A stretch of 53,152 nucleotides of DNA from an uncultured bacterium (GTDB taxonomy: Bacteria; Patescibacteriota; Patescibacteriia; Patescibacteriales; SZUA-104): the NCBI GenBank assembly GCA_913009695.1, contig CAJVWV010000004.1:1-53152 (forward strand), given 5' to 3'. A program made the position numbers and the translations under genes. Below the pieces are notes generated by a model. The model was not told where the DNA came from. It worked only from the letters and a program-made list of their open reading frames with translations, and ran no database searches. Shown piece by piece: positions 1-8,779 of this stretch. Position 1 is the stretch's first letter. Each line of letters begins with the position of its first letter.

Positions 1-2
1 GA

Positions 3-194
3 GAAAATTATTTACTTGAACAAATGTCAGATGAAGAGTTGGAAAAAATAGTAAAAGAAATTGTAGAAACAGGACAGTGTCCTGTTTCTATACAAGATTT
101 CGGGAAAATAATGGGACAGGTTATGCCGCGCGTAAAAGGAAAAGCTGACGGCAATAAAGTAAGTGAAGCGGTGAAGAAGATTTTGTCTAAATAA
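3..194 (+). CDS. YqeY/GatB C-terminal-domain protein, 3' part only
   Basis: An open frame enters from the left edge and stops at a TAA ending at 194, giving the last 63 residues of a protein. They read as the C-terminal helical domain of the GatB/YqeY family, with a conserved end of the form KIMGQVMPRVKGKADGNKV followed by a short helix. Proteins of this family share the tail domain of amidotransferase subunit GatB and are often free-standing (YqeY) with no firmly known role beyond a suspected link to tRNA metabolism. The N-terminus lies outside the window, so a free YqeY cannot be told from a GatB tail with certainty. YqeY is more likely from the close match of the terminal motif. Confidence 0.8.
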   Translation, partial: ENYLLEQMSDEELEKIVKEIVETGQCPVSIQDFGKIMGQVMPRVKGKADGNKVSEAVKKILSK

Positions 195-212
195 AATTAT
201 ATAAAACACATT

Positions 213-269
213 AAAGAAGGCGAGGATTGTCCGCTTCGGTAAGCGAGACGAGTAATTCTCGCCTTCTTT
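213..269. terminator. Strong hairpin after the yqeY-like gene
   Basis: The arms AAAGAAGGCGAG (213-224) and CTCGCCTTCTTT (258-269) are perfect 12-bp complements with A/T-rich outer ends, so the structure could stop transcription in both directions. The 33-nt loop holds a second small hairpin around CGCTTCGGTAAGCG. It lies 18 nt after the stop codon. Confidence 0.75.
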
Positions 270-454
270 ATATGTGTAAGACAAAATATTATCCTCCGTA
301 TTGCTTTTGTCGCCTGATTAGACATACTCCATTAGAGGGCGTGGACTTTTTTTTATTAAGGTATTATGATATAATATATATAGAAAATTAGTATGTTTAT
401 AAGCTGGTTTATAATTGGACAACTCATAAAAAAAGTTGTCTCTTTTTAAGTTTT
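270..454. other. Intergenic region before ftsK with hairpins
   Basis: No gene was found. GACAAAA (280-286) can pair with TTTTGTC (305-311), leaving CCTCC in the loop. A TATAAT at 370-375 is the best -10 box for ftsK, though no convincing -35 box lies in front of it. A terminator-like hairpin follows at 418-447, listed separately. Confidence 0.4.
418..447 (+). terminator. Terminator-like hairpin in the ftsK leader
   Basis: GACAACT (418-424) pairs with AGTTGTC (434-440), and TCTTTTT follows. The hairpin ends only 8 nt before the ftsK ATG and lies downstream of the TATAAT at 370. It therefore looks like either an attenuator in the ftsK leader or the terminator of a short upstream transcript. 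Confidence 0.55.
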
Positions 455-3031
455 ATGGCAAAACGTAAAAAAAGATTTAGAAGAAAAAAGGATCCATTAG
501 ATTATATTGCCCTACCTAGTTTACCTAAGTTGGACTTAGACCCTGACACAAAGAGGGGTATTTTTATTGTTTTAATTTTGGCCATTGGAGCGATTAGTTT
601 TCTTAGCCTTTTTGATTTGGCCGGCGGCATGGGAGTTTATATTGAAAAAGGAATAACTTTTATTTTTGGCTGGGGAAAATGGATAGCGCCTTTGCTTTTG
701 CTCCTTCTTGGCTTCTTTTTATATAATGATGATAAGTATTATGTCGGAGGCACTACTTATCTTGGATTATTTTTGTTCGTTATTTCTCTTCAGCCTCTTC
801 TTCATTTTTTTGTTCCTCATGATGAATGGCAGGAGATGGTTGAACTGGGAGTGGGCGGAGGATACTTAGGATTTTTATTAGCTTCGGCATTTTTTAAATT
901 AATAGGATTTTGGGGAGGGTTGATTATAATTATTGGTCTCTTGATAGTTTCTTTAATGATTATGTTTAACGCGCCTCTTTATAGTTTAATCGGATCTGAA
1001 GGCTGGTTAGCTAAATTAATTTTTCATCCAATAAAATTTATTTTTAATAAAGTATTTAGACGCGGCGAAGATGTTGAAAAGGAAGACGAAGAAGACGAGG
1101 AGGATGAAGAGGACGAAGAAGAAATTGAAGAAGAAGACGAGGAGGATGAAGAGGACGAAGAAACAGGTTTTTCTAAGCATGGGCTTAAGGACGAATCCTC
1201 CTACGCTAAAGCTTCGGCGGACGAGCCGGAATTTATGTCTGCTTCATTTAATGAAAAAGGAAAAATTAAAAAAGACGATAAGGTTTTTAAACGAAGTAAT
1301 GTTAAAATTGATTTACCGTTAGATTTGCTTAGCGGAAAAATAGGCAAGCCGACTTCGGGAGACATAAAAAATAATATGATAGTTATTCAGAAAGCCTTGA
1401 AGAATTTCGGCATTCCGGTTGAGATGGGAGAAGTTAGCGTTGGTCCAACCGTTACCCAGTATACTTTTAAACCAAGCGAAGGAGTTAAACTGTCGCGCAT
1501 TACTAATTTAAGTAATGACTTGGCGTTAGCTTTAGCGGCGCATCCAATCCGCATTGAAGCTCCAATTCCGGGAAAATCTTTAGTAGGCGTTGAAGTTCCT
1601 AATCAGACCAAAGCTATTGTCGGACAAAAAGAAATTTTATCTGATAAAGAATTTAAAAATAGGAAAAATAATTTAATGTTGGCTCTTGGTAAAGACGTTT
1701 CCGGAAAAGCGTGGATGTACGAATTGTCCAAGATGCCTCACTTGCTTGTTGCCGGCGCCACTAACTCAGGTAAGTCGGTTTGTTTAAACTCGGTTATTGT
1801 TTCACTCCTTTATCAAAACAATCCGGATGATTTAAAGTTTATTATGGTTGATCCTAAACGCGTAGAGCTACCCGTTTATAATGGCATCCCGCACCTCTTA
1901 ACTCCGGTTATTACTGACGTTAATAAAACCATAAACGCTTTAAAATGGTGTCTTAATGAAATGGACAGGCGTTTTGAGATTTTAAGCAAGGCAGGCAAAC
2001 GCAATATTCAATCTTATAATTTAAGCGTGAACGGTTCAGGAAAAAACGGCAAGGAGAAGATGCCCTACATAGTATTTATAGTTGATGAGCTGGCTGATTT
2101 AATGGTAGCGGCCGCTCGCGATATTGAAGCTTCGGTTATTAGATTGGCGCAGATGGCTAGGGCAGTCGGCATCCATTTAGTTTTAGCAACGCAAAGACCA
2201 AGTGTTGACGTTATTACCGGCTTAATTAAAGCTAATATGCCGGCTCGTATCGCTTTTTCAGTCGCTTCCGGAACCGATTCAAGAACAATTTTAGATTCTT
2301 TAGGCGCGGAAAAATTATTAGGCCGCGGAGACATGCTTTTTATAACCGCTGAATTATCAAAGCCGAAAAGATTGCAAGGAGCCTTTGTTAGCGACGCCGA
2401 GATTAAAAAAATAGTTCGTTATATAAAAGAAAATGGCGGAGAGACAGATTATGTTGAAGGCGTAACTGAAAGACAAAAAGTGAGCGGGATGGCTGGCGTT
2501 GGCATGGATGGCGGGAGTGTAGATGATGATGAATTACTAGCTGAAGCAAAGGAATTGATTATTAATTCAGGCAAAGCCTCGGCTTCATACTTACAGCGCA
2601 GGTTAAGTATTGGATATGCCCGCGCCGCGCGAATATTAGATATTTTGGAAGAGATGGGGGTTGTTGGTCCGTCTGCCGGAGCAAAGCCCAGAGAGATATT
2701 GATTAGTAAGGAACAGTATGATAGTATGATATCTCAGGGAGTAAGTGGCGTAGCTCTTCATGATAGAGAAGAGTCTGAGGCTCCGGACGATTACCTCACC
2801 CCCGACCCCTCTCCTAGCCAGGAGATGGGAGAAGATGAAGAGGATGAGAAGGAAGATGAAGATGATAGCGAAGAAGAAATAGAAGGGGGAGAGGAGGAGG
2901 ACGACGAAAGCGAAGAAGATGCTGATGATAATGAAGAGTCGGATGATGAGAAACCCTCCTACGCTAAAGCTTCGGAGGGCGGGGAAGACGATGACGATGA
3001 TGAAGATGAAGGAAAATATTCTTCAAGGTAA
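455..3031 (+). CDS. ftsK: DNA translocase FtsK/SpoIIIE
   Basis: An 858-residue septal DNA pump that moves chromosome ends during division. The N-terminal ~200 residues hold about four membrane segments. They are followed by an almost purely Asp/Glu linker (about 207-237) and the motor, with Walker A GATNSGKS at 434-441 and Walker B VDELADL from 543. The winged-helix gamma domain (around SASYLQRRLSIGYARAARIL) reads DNA polarity in this family. Unlike typical FtsK, about 110 further residues, mostly Asp/Glu, follow the gamma domain. Three palindromic DNA elements are translated inside the gene: SYAKASADE (about 248-256), LTPDPSPSQEMGE (about 782-794) and SYAKASEGG (about 835-843). All lie in the linker or tail and spare the motor. 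Confidence 0.97.
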   Translation: MAKRKKRFRRKKDPLDYIALPSLPKLDLDPDTKRGIFIVLILAIGAISFLSLFDLAGGMGVYIEKGITFIFGWGKWIAPLLLLLLGFFLYNDDKYYVGGTTYLGLFLFVISLQPLLHFFVPHDEWQEMVELGVGGGYLGFLLASAFFKLIGFWGGLIIIIGLLIVSLMIMFNAPLYSLIGSEGWLAKLIFHPIKFIFNKVFRRGEDVEKEDEEDEEDEEDEEEIEEEDEEDEEDEETGFSKHGLKDESSYAKASADEPEFMSASFNEKGKIKKDDKVFKRSNVKIDLPLDLLSGKIGKPTSGDIKNNMIVIQKALKNFGIPVEMGEVSVGPTVTQYTFKPSEGVKLSRITNLSNDLALALAAHPIRIEAPIPGKSLVGVEVPNQTKAIVGQKEILSDKEFKNRKNNLMLALGKDVSGKAWMYELSKMPHLLVAGATNSGKSVCLNSVIVSLLYQNNPDDLKFIMVDPKRVELPVYNGIPHLLTPVITDVNKTINALKWCLNEMDRRFEILSKAGKRNIQSYNLSVNGSGKNGKEKMPYIVFIVDELADLMVAAARDIEASVIRLAQMARAVGIHLVLATQRPSVDVITGLIKANMPARIAFSVASGTDSRTILDSLGAEKLLGRGDMLFITAELSKPKRLQGAFVSDAEIKKIVRYIKENGGETDYVEGVTERQKVSGMAGVGMDGGSVDDDELLAEAKELIINSGKASASYLQRRLSIGYARAARILDILEEMGVVGPSAGAKPREILISKEQYDSMISQGVSGVALHDREESEAPDDYLTPDPSPSQEMGEDEEDEKEDEDDSEEEIEGGEEEDDESEEDADDNEESDDEKPSYAKASEGGEDDDDDEDEGKYSSR
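1196..1224 (+). repeat. YAKAS palindromic element, copy 1 (in ftsK)
   Basis: A GC-rich imperfect palindrome around CTACGCTAAAGCTTCGG, read in frame as SYAKASADE in the acidic linker of FtsK. The CGG is followed by CGGACG where other copies have AGGG. Confidence 0.85.
2806..2829 (+). repeat. CCCCTCTCCT palindrome inside ftsK
   Basis: CCCCTCTCCT and AGGAGATGGG flank a 4-nt loop. Together with the preceding CTCACCCCCGA it is translated as LTPDPSPSQEMGE, between the gamma domain and the acidic tail of FtsK. Similar inserts are present in the helicase gene (48606) and pheT (52663). Confidence 0.7.
2954..2979 (+). repeat. YAKAS palindromic element, copy 2 (in ftsK)
   Basis: CCCTCC and GGAGGG bracket TACGCTAAAGCTTC, and the element is read as PSYAKASEG in the acidic tail of FtsK. 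This is the cleanest copy and defines the ~26-nt unit. Confidence 0.9.
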
Positions 3032-3037
3032 TAGATT

Positions 3038-3073
3038 TAATTTTCAATTTCTAATTTTCAAACAATTTCTAAT
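3038..3073. repeat. AT-rich intergenic repeat (TTTTCAATTT type)
   Basis: Contains TTTTCAATTTCTAATTTT followed by CAAACAATT. It starts just after the ftsK stop. Near copies lie after the stops at 5945 and 14399, and an inverted one after 15051. Confidence 0.7.
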
Positions 3074-3107
3074 TAGCTAATTATTAATTAAGAATTGTTT
3101 TCCGTTG

Positions 3108-3138
3108 CGGCAGAATCTCTCCGCAGAGGATTCTGCCG
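3108..3138. repeat. REP-like palindrome family A, copy 1
   Basis: CGGCAGAATC and GATTCTGCCG enclose TCTCCGCAGAG. The flanks (GTTG before, GTTAACGC after) are shared with copy 3 at 19104, in the same orientation. It stands before the broken BRO-type gene. Confidence 0.85.
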
Positions 3139-3172
3139 GTTAACGCTCTTAACATAATTAATCCAATTAATA

Positions 3173-3987
3173 ATGACAATAAAAAATCAAAATACGCATC
3201 TGGCTTTATTTAAGGGCAAGAAAATAAGGAAGATTGTTTTTCAAAAAGAATGGTGGTTTTCGGTTTTAGATGTTATAAAAGTTTTAACTGACAGTCCGCA
3301 ACCCAAAACATATTGGGCTAAAATGAAGGAAAGGGATAAAGAGATGTCTCAACCGTCCCCATTTTGGGAACAGTTGAAAATGCCGGCTGAAGACGGTAAA
3401 ATGCGTGAAACCGACTGCGCCGACACCGAAGGAATGTTTAGGATTGTCCAATCAATTCCATCGCCAAAAGCTGAACCGCTAAAGCGCTGGCTTGCTAAAG
3501 TCGGTTATGAGCGCGTACAGGAAATAGAAAATCCGGAACTTGCGACTAAGCGCGCAAAAATGTTATATAAACTTAAAGGATATCCCGATGATTGGATTGA
3601 AAAGCGAATGCGCGGCATTGCTATTCGGGAAGAATTAACCGATGAGTGGGAAAAACGCGGAGCAGAAACTAACCGCGATTATGAGATATTGACGGCTGAA
3701 ATATCGCAAGCGACATTTGGATTAAAGCCAAATGAATACAAAAAGCATAAAGGACTGAAGCGGGAAAATTTGCGCGACCATATGGACGACTTTGAATGGA
3801 AATTCACCGGACAAAAGACACTAAGGGCGTACCGAGATTAAAAGACGACGCGCGTGTTGGCGGTTCGGTCGCCGGTTCGGCCAGAAAACAGATAGAAAGA
3901 AAAATCGGCAGGAAAATTGTTTCAAAAAGTAATTTTTTAAAACAACAAAATATAAAAAAATTAAAAAATTGGAGACAGGGTATTTAA
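3173..3987 (+). pseudogene. BRO-N domain (phage antirepressor-like) gene, frameshifted
   Basis: The first frame (3173-3841, 222 codons) encodes a BRO-N-like domain (ALFKGKKIRKIVFQKEWWFSVLDVIKVL) and the helical middle part typical of phage antirepressor-like proteins in CPR genomes (about residues 115-200). The usual C-terminal motif of this group (GG.VAG.ARK.IE) is found in another frame, within 3796-3987, as GGSVAGSARKQIERK. The two parts meet near 3795, where the residues expected between MDDFE and EIHRTKD are also missing. A small deletion that shifted the frame explains this best. The N-terminal part may still make protein. The DNA-binding antirepressor role is inferred from the domain only. 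Confidence 0.7.
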
Positions 3988-3995
3988 TTAGGGAG

Positions 3996-4024
3996 TTGAC
4001 AATATATACCTCATAAGGTATATT
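3996..4024 (+). promoter_or_regulatory. higBA-like promoter with embedded operator
   Basis: TTGACA (3996-4001), a 17-nt spacer and TATATT (4019-4024) form a good sigma70-type promoter, 14 nt before the toxin ATG. A perfect inverted repeat, ATATACCT-CATA-AGGTATAT (4004-4023), fills the spacer and -10 box. This is where an autorepressing HTH antitoxin would be expected to bind. Confidence 0.8.
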
Positions 4025-4037
4025 GATAATATAGATT

Positions 4038-4373
4038 ATGACAATAAATATTTATTACCATAGGTCAAGTACGGGCAATGAAATTATTAAAAATTACATA
4101 AAATCATTAGATGAAGAAACGCAGGACGCGGTTTACGCGTTTTTAAGAAAATTCAGGGATGACTCGCGTTTTCGGCAAATTCCGTACACTAAAAAGATAC
4201 ACAAAGATATTTTTGAAATTAGAATAAAAGTCAGGGATCATTTTAGAATACTATACGCGTTTATAGAAAAAGATAGTGTAATTTTGTTGCATATTTTTAA
4301 AAAGAAAACTAATAAAATATCTCGCAAAGATTTAAAATTAGCCATTAACAGATTAAAATTATATGAAAGCTAA
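4038..4373 (+). CDS. RelE/HigB-type toxin (phage Gp49-like)
   Basis: A 111-residue protein with the fold signature of the Gp49/HigB group of RelE-superfamily toxins: a strand-turn-strand core reading IHKDIFEIRIKVRDHFRILYAF and a Lys-rich C-terminal segment (FKKKTNKISRKDLKLA). Members of the group are ribosome-dependent mRNA interferases. The gene comes first and overlaps the HTH gene by 11 nt, the toxin-before-antitoxin order typical of HigBA. A palindromic promoter precedes it. The product is probably toxic only when the partner is lost. Its mRNA-cleaving activity is inferred from family. Confidence 0.85.
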   Translation: MTINIYYHRSSTGNEIIKNYIKSLDEETQDAVYAFLRKFRDDSRFRQIPYTKKIHKDIFEIRIKVRDHFRILYAFIEKDSVILLHIFKKKTNKISRKDLKLAINRLKLYES

Positions 4374-4704
4374 TAGGCGATACAATTTAACAAAAATTAA
4401 AAAATTATCTAAATTTAACGATGACTTGAATGATAAGTTAAAAAATTCAAGCTTTAAAAAGAGGCATTTTTTGATATTAAGAAGACTAGAGTTAGCGCAT
4501 GAGATTATGCTGGCAAGAAAAAAAGCCAAATTAACCCAGAAAGAGTTCGCTAAAAAACTCCATACCAGTCAGAGTTTTGTGGCCAGAATAGAAAATGGAA
4601 ATCAGAATTTAACTGTTGATGTATTAATTAAAATAGCCGATGTTTTAGCAAACAAACAAAAAGCTCCGATAAAATTTGAAATTGTAGGTTCGGTTTTAAG
4701 GTAA
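4363..4704 (+). CDS. HigA-type antitoxin, XRE-family HTH
   Basis: A 113-residue protein whose C-terminal half is a clear lambda-repressor-like helix-turn-helix (about residues 47-98: LARKKAKLTQKEFAKKLHTSQSFVARIENG). The first ~45 residues are charged and probably hold the toxin-binding part. Its start lies inside the end of the toxin gene, so the two are translationally coupled. It is the likely ligand of the palindrome at 4004-4023 and so the repressor of its own operon. XRE antitoxin is a firm call. The HigA label rests on gene order and the partner family. Confidence 0.85.
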   Translation: MKANRRYNLTKIKKLSKFNDDLNDKLKNSSFKKRHFLILRRLELAHEIMLARKKAKLTQKEFAKKLHTSQSFVARIENGNQNLTVDVLIKIADVLANKQKAPIKFEIVGSVLR

Positions 4705-4783
4705 CTGTTTTTAATATAAAAAATACAAAAATATTAAATGATTTGTTTTTAAATAATAAATTTTTCAATTAAAAATTAATTTT

Positions 4784-5428
4784 ATGATAATAACTTGGAT
4801 AGGACATTCATGTTTTAAAATTCAGGACAAGACCGGATCGGAAGGGGTTACGGTTGTTACTGATCCTTTTGATAAGAAGGTCGGCTTTAAGGCGCCTAAT
4901 TTTGAAGCCGATATTGTTACGGTTAGTCATGACCACTATGATCACAATAACGCAAACGCGTTAAGGGGCGATCCTTTTGTCGTTGACTGCGCTGGAGAAT
5001 ATGACCGCAAGGGCGTGGCTATAGCAGGTATTGAATCTTATCATGACACAAAACAGGGAGCGGAAAAAGGAAAAAATATAATTTATAGAATTGATATGGA
5101 TGATATTTCAGTCGCTCATCTGGGAGACCTAGGGCATGAACTGGACACAAAACAATTAGAAAGATTAGAGGGAACTGACATATTATTAATTCCAATTGGC
5201 GGGAAATATACGATTGATTATAAAAAGGCCGTAGAGGTCGTTAAGCAGATTGATCCAAGAATTGTTATTCCAATGCATTATAAAGTAAAAGGATTAAAGG
5301 TAGATGTTGACGGAGTTGATAAGTTTGTAAAAGAAATGGGATTAAAACCTACCAATGAAGAAAAATTAAAGATAAGTAAAAAAGATTTACCGCAGGAAGA
5401 AACGGAGTTGGTTATTTTAAACATGTAA
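4784..5428 (+). CDS. Metallo-beta-lactamase-fold hydrolase (UPF0173-like)
   Basis: A 214-residue soluble protein that begins with the typical MIITWIGHSCFKI and carries the metal-binding motif HDHYDH at 49-54. Further ligands are plausible at the DLGH segment (about residue 113) and at H165 in IPMHYKVKG. Length and motif order match the short L-ascorbate-lactonase-like or UPF0173 branch of the superfamily (Lactamase_B_3). The substrate cannot be told. A single base separates it from the next gene, so the two are probably cotranscribed. Confidence 0.85.
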   Translation: MIITWIGHSCFKIQDKTGSEGVTVVTDPFDKKVGFKAPNFEADIVTVSHDHYDHNNANALRGDPFVVDCAGEYDRKGVAIAGIESYHDTKQGAEKGKNIIYRIDMDDISVAHLGDLGHELDTKQLERLEGTDILLIPIGGKYTIDYKKAVEVVKQIDPRIVIPMHYKVKGLKVDVDGVDKFVKEMGLKPTNEEKLKISKKDLPQEETELVILNM

Positions 5429-5429
5429 C

Positions 5430-5945
5430 ATGAAACAAAAAATTACTAAAACTAAAAAAACAACAAAAAAGCCGGTGAGAAAAACAGCACGCAAACTAAG
5501 AGTTACAAAGCCGAGAACAAAAATTGTAAAACTGGAAGGAGAAAAGGACATTAAAGATATTAGAGCGGAAATAGAGAGAGCCGTAAAATTAGAGCGGGAT
5601 AAAAGGTTAATTCTTTGGAGCGGAGTTACTTTTTTTATGGTTGTTATTTTTGTTTTTTGGATATTTAATTTAAAGCAGACTTTTAAACAAATTGAAAGCA
5701 GTAATTCGCAAAATCAAGAGTTTAATTTAAATAAAATAACTGATGATTTTAGCAAGACGATGGAAGAGATGAAAGGGAATTTAGCTGATATAAAAGAGTT
5801 CGCGGAGATACCCGCGGAAGTTAGCACTAGCACTGAAGATAAAATAGGAACAAGTTCTCCCTTTGTACAGCCGAATCAGGAAGAGATTGATGAGTTAAAG
5901 GCGAGGCTGGAAGAGTTGGAGAATAGGATTGAGGCTGGAGAATGA
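5430..5945 (+). CDS. Unrecognised single-pass membrane protein with coiled coil
   Basis: A 171-residue protein: a basic N-terminus rich in Lys/Thr/Arg (residues 1-35), a short acidic helix, one membrane span near 63-82 (LILWSGVTFFMVVIFVFWIF), then a hydrophilic part that ends in a heptad-like coiled coil (EEIDELKARLEELENRIE). The basic end is probably cytoplasmic and the coiled coil external. It begins 1 nt after the hydrolase stop. No family was recognised. Confidence 0.75.
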   Translation: MKQKITKTKKTTKKPVRKTARKLRVTKPRTKIVKLEGEKDIKDIRAEIERAVKLERDKRLILWSGVTFFMVVIFVFWIFNLKQTFKQIESSNSQNQEFNLNKITDDFSKTMEEMKGNLADIKEFAEIPAEVSTSTEDKIGTSSPFVQPNQEEIDELKARLEELENRIEAGE

Positions 5946-5954
5946 ATAATAATT

Positions 5955-5992
5955 ATTTAATTTTCAATTTTCAATTTTCAAACAATTATTAA
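5955..5992. repeat. AT-rich intergenic repeat (TTTTCAATTT type)
   Basis: TTTTCAATTTTCAATTTTCA followed by AACAATTATTAA, in the short gap before gyrA. A variant of the repeats at 3038 and 14396. Confidence 0.6.
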
Positions 5993-6002
5993 TTTTTTAA
6001 TT

Positions 6003-8717
6003 ATGGCAAAAGATAAAAATAAGATAAATAAGAAAACTGTAAAACCAGCGAAAAGCGTGGTTAAGCCCTCATCCGCTAAAGCTTCGGAGGGTAAAAAAGT
6101 TGTGTCCAAAAAGGTTATTAAAAAATCGGTCAAAGTGGTTAATAAAATACAAAAGGAAGTTACAAAGAAAGAGGTTAAAGAAAATGTTAAAGAAGAAGCT
6201 GTAAAGCCAGAAGTTGAAGAGAAAGATGATAAAAAGGCAGTGCATTACATAGTCGGTGGAAAAGAAAAAACTGAATTCGGTATGGTTGAACCGCAACCTA
6301 TTGTTAAAGAAATGCGCAAGTCGTATTTGGATTATGCCATGAGCGTTATTGTGGCGCGCGCCCTGCCGGACGTACGGGACGGTTTAAAGCCGGTTCATAG
6401 AAGAATTCTTTATGCTATGTGGAGTATTGGGCTAAGGGCCGGAGCTAAATTTAGAAAATCCGCTACCGTTGTCGGTGAAGTTCTAGGTAAATATCATCCT
6501 CATGGCGATACTGCGGTTTACGATTCAATGGTTCGTATGGCGCAGAATTTTTCTTTACGTTATACATTAGTAAGAGGACAGGGTAATTTCGGTTCTATGG
6601 ACGGAGATCGGGCAGCGGCTATGCGTTATACCGAAGCCAAGCTATCGCCCATTTCAGAGGAATTAATTTTTGATATTGAAAAAAATACAGTTGATTTTAC
6701 GCCTAACTTTGACGGCTCGCACAAGGAGCCTAGAGTTATGCCGGCAAAACTTCCTAACCTGCTTCTTAACGGCACAATGGGAATCGCGGTCGGTATGGCG
6801 ACTAACATCCCGCCGCATAACTTAAGAGAATTAATACAGGCTATAAATCATTTAATAGATAATCCTGAATTAACCACCGAAGATTTAACGCAGTTCGTTA
6901 AAGGGCCGGATTTTCCGACCGGCGGAATTATTTATAATCAAAAAGATATATTGCACGCTTATACAACCGGAAGGGGTGGCATTGTTATGCGCGGTAGAGC
7001 GGAGATTAAAGAAGATAAGAGTGGAATGTTTAAGATAATTATTACTGAACTTCCTTATCAGGTTAATAAAGCGAATTTAGTTGAAAAAATCGCTGATTTA
7101 GTCAAAGATAAAAAGCTAGAAGGAATTAGAGATTTACGAGATGAGTCGGATAAAGAGGGTGTGCGCGTTGTTGTTGATTTAAAAAGGGACGCGTACCCGA
7201 AGAAAATTTTAAATAGTTTATATAAACATACCCAATTGCAGGAAACATTCCATGTAAATATGCTCGCGTTAATTGACGGAATTCAGCCTAAGGTTTTAAA
7301 TTTAAAAATAGTATTGGAAGAATATATTAAGCACAGGGAAATTGTAGTTAGGCGCCGAACGCAGTTTGATTTAGATAAAGCTAAAGATCGGGCGCATATC
7401 TTAGAAGGCTTAATGATCGCCTTAAATAAGATTGACGCGGTTATAAAAATAATTAAAGCTTCAAAAGACAAGGAAGTGGCTAAAGTTAATTTAATAAAGA
7501 AGTTTAAACTATCCGAACGCCAAGCTATAGCGATTTTAGAAATGAAACTGCAAAGCCTAGCTAACTTAGAAAAATTAAAAATTGAAGATGAATTAAAGGA
7601 GAAAAAGAAAATAATTAAAGAATTAGAGGCGATATTAAAATCTCGTAAAAAAATTCAAGAGATTATTAAAAAAGAAATTAATGATTTAAATGATAAATTT
7701 GGCGACGACAGAAAGACGCAGGTTGTATCGCATGGCGTTCAAGATATTTCTGTTGAAGATTTAGTGCCGAACGAGGAAACAATGATAATGATGACGCGCG
7801 ACGGATATATTAAGCGGCTTTCGCCGGATACGTTCAAGGTTCAAGGACGGGGAGGAAAAGGAGTAATCGGCTTATCAACCAAAGAAGAAGATATGGTAGA
7901 ATTTTTATTTACTACTATGACTCATTCCGATATTTTATTTTTTACGACTCGCGGACGGGTATTCCAGCTTAAAGCCTATGAAATTCCGCAGGCTTCAAGA
8001 ACCGCCAAGGGACAAGCTATCGTAAATTTCTTACAACTTCCAACTGAAGAAAAAGTAACCTCGGTTCTTCCTCTTGATAAAATCGCAAAATCAAAATTTT
8101 TATTCTTTGCTACCGAGAAAGGCTTGGTTAAAAAAGTAAAACTGGAAGCCTTTGCTAACGTGCGCCGCAGCGGACTTATCGCTATTAAAATAAAAGACGG
8201 AGACGAGCTTATCTGGGTTAAACCGACTAAGGGTGATGATTATATTTTACTTGTAACCGCTAATGGCCAGGCGATTAGATTTAAAGAAAAAGATGTGCGC
8301 GATATGGGAAGAAGCGCCGCCGGAGTTAGAGGGGTTCGCCTTAAAAAAGATGATATTTTAGTCGGCATGGGCGTAATAAAAAATGATAAAGAAAAATTGA
8401 AAAAATATCAAATTTTATCTATAATGGAAAAAGGATTTGGTAAACGCACCGCGTTAAATATGTATAAAGTTCAGGGACGCGGAGGATCTGGCATAAAAAC
8501 CGCTAAAGTAACTCCAAAAACCGGAAAGCTGATTAACGCTTTTATTGTAAATAGCGAGACAATGAAAGAAAAAGATATAATAATTATTTCTGAAAAAGGA
8601 CAGTTAATCAGGCTACCGTTTAAAACCGTAAACCAATCAGGCCGTGATACGCAGGGCGTAAGACTTATGCGTTTTAAAGAGATAGGAGATAATGTGGCCT
8701 GCGTAACATGGGCGTAA
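6003..8717 (+). CDS. gyrA: DNA gyrase subunit A
   Basis: A 904-residue type II topoisomerase subunit that cuts and rejoins DNA for negative supercoiling. The breakage-reunion domain starts near residue 95 ([27 protein letters not shown]). The catalytic tyrosine is Y209 in [14 protein letters not shown]-terminal beta-propeller follows, with the GyrA box QGRGGKG at 614-620, which supports gyrase rather than ParC. About 90 residues of Lys/Glu/Val-rich sequence precede the usual start and include a translated YAKAS-type element (SSAKASEGK). Such a tail is not part of standard GyrA. GyrB is not in the window. Confidence 0.96.
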   Translation: MAKDKNKINKKTVKPAKSVVKPSSAKASEGKKVVSKKVIKKSVKVVNKIQKEVTKKEVKENVKEEAVKPEVEEKDDKKAVHYIVGGKEKTEFGMVEPQPIVKEMRKSYLDYAMSVIVARALPDVRDGLKPVHRRILYAMWSIGLRAGAKFRKSATVVGEVLGKYHPHGDTAVYDSMVRMAQNFSLRYTLVRGQGNFGSMDGDRAAAMRYTEAKLSPISEELIFDIEKNTVDFTPNFDGSHKEPRVMPAKLPNLLLNGTMGIAVGMATNIPPHNLRELIQAINHLIDNPELTTEDLTQFVKGPDFPTGGIIYNQKDILHAYTTGRGGIVMRGRAEIKEDKSGMFKIIITELPYQVNKANLVEKIADLVKDKKLEGIRDLRDESDKEGVRVVVDLKRDAYPKKILNSLYKHTQLQETFHVNMLALIDGIQPKVLNLKIVLEEYIKHREIVVRRRTQFDLDKAKDRAHILEGLMIALNKIDAVIKIIKASKDKEVAKVNLIKKFKLSERQAIAILEMKLQSLANLEKLKIEDELKEKKKIIKELEAILKSRKKIQEIIKKEINDLNDKFGDDRKTQVVSHGVQDISVEDLVPNEETMIMMTRDGYIKRLSPDTFKVQGRGGKGVIGLSTKEEDMVEFLFTTMTHSDILFFTTRGRVFQLKAYEIPQASRTAKGQAIVNFLQLPTEEKVTSVLPLDKIAKSKFLFFATEKGLVKKVKLEAFANVRRSGLIAIKIKDGDELIWVKPTKGDDYILLVTANGQAIRFKEKDVRDMGRSAAGVRGVRLKKDDILVGMGVIKNDKEKLKKYQILSIMEKGFGKRTALNMYKVQGRGGSGIKTAKVTPKTGKLINAFIVNSETMKEKDIIIISEKGQLIRLPFKTVNQSGRDTQGVRLMRFKEIGDNVACVTWA
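6066..6091 (+). repeat. YAKAS palindromic element, copy 3 (in gyrA)
   Basis: CCCTCATCCGCTAAAGCTTC followed by GGAGGG, read as PSSAKASEG in the N-terminal extension of GyrA. The same reading frame as the other copies is used. Confidence 0.9.
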
Positions 8718-8779
8718 TTCAATTAACAATTACGAATTATCAATTATTAATATATTAATTATTAATTAAATATAACATT

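Noticed and set aside
270-420. tRNA, 6S RNA or riboswitch before ftsK
   Set aside because: Stems are short, no cloverleaf or known aptamer pattern could be drawn.
1071-1322. Lys/Arg-rich open frame inside ftsK
   Set aside because: It is the shifted reading of the GAA/GAC-rich acidic linker.
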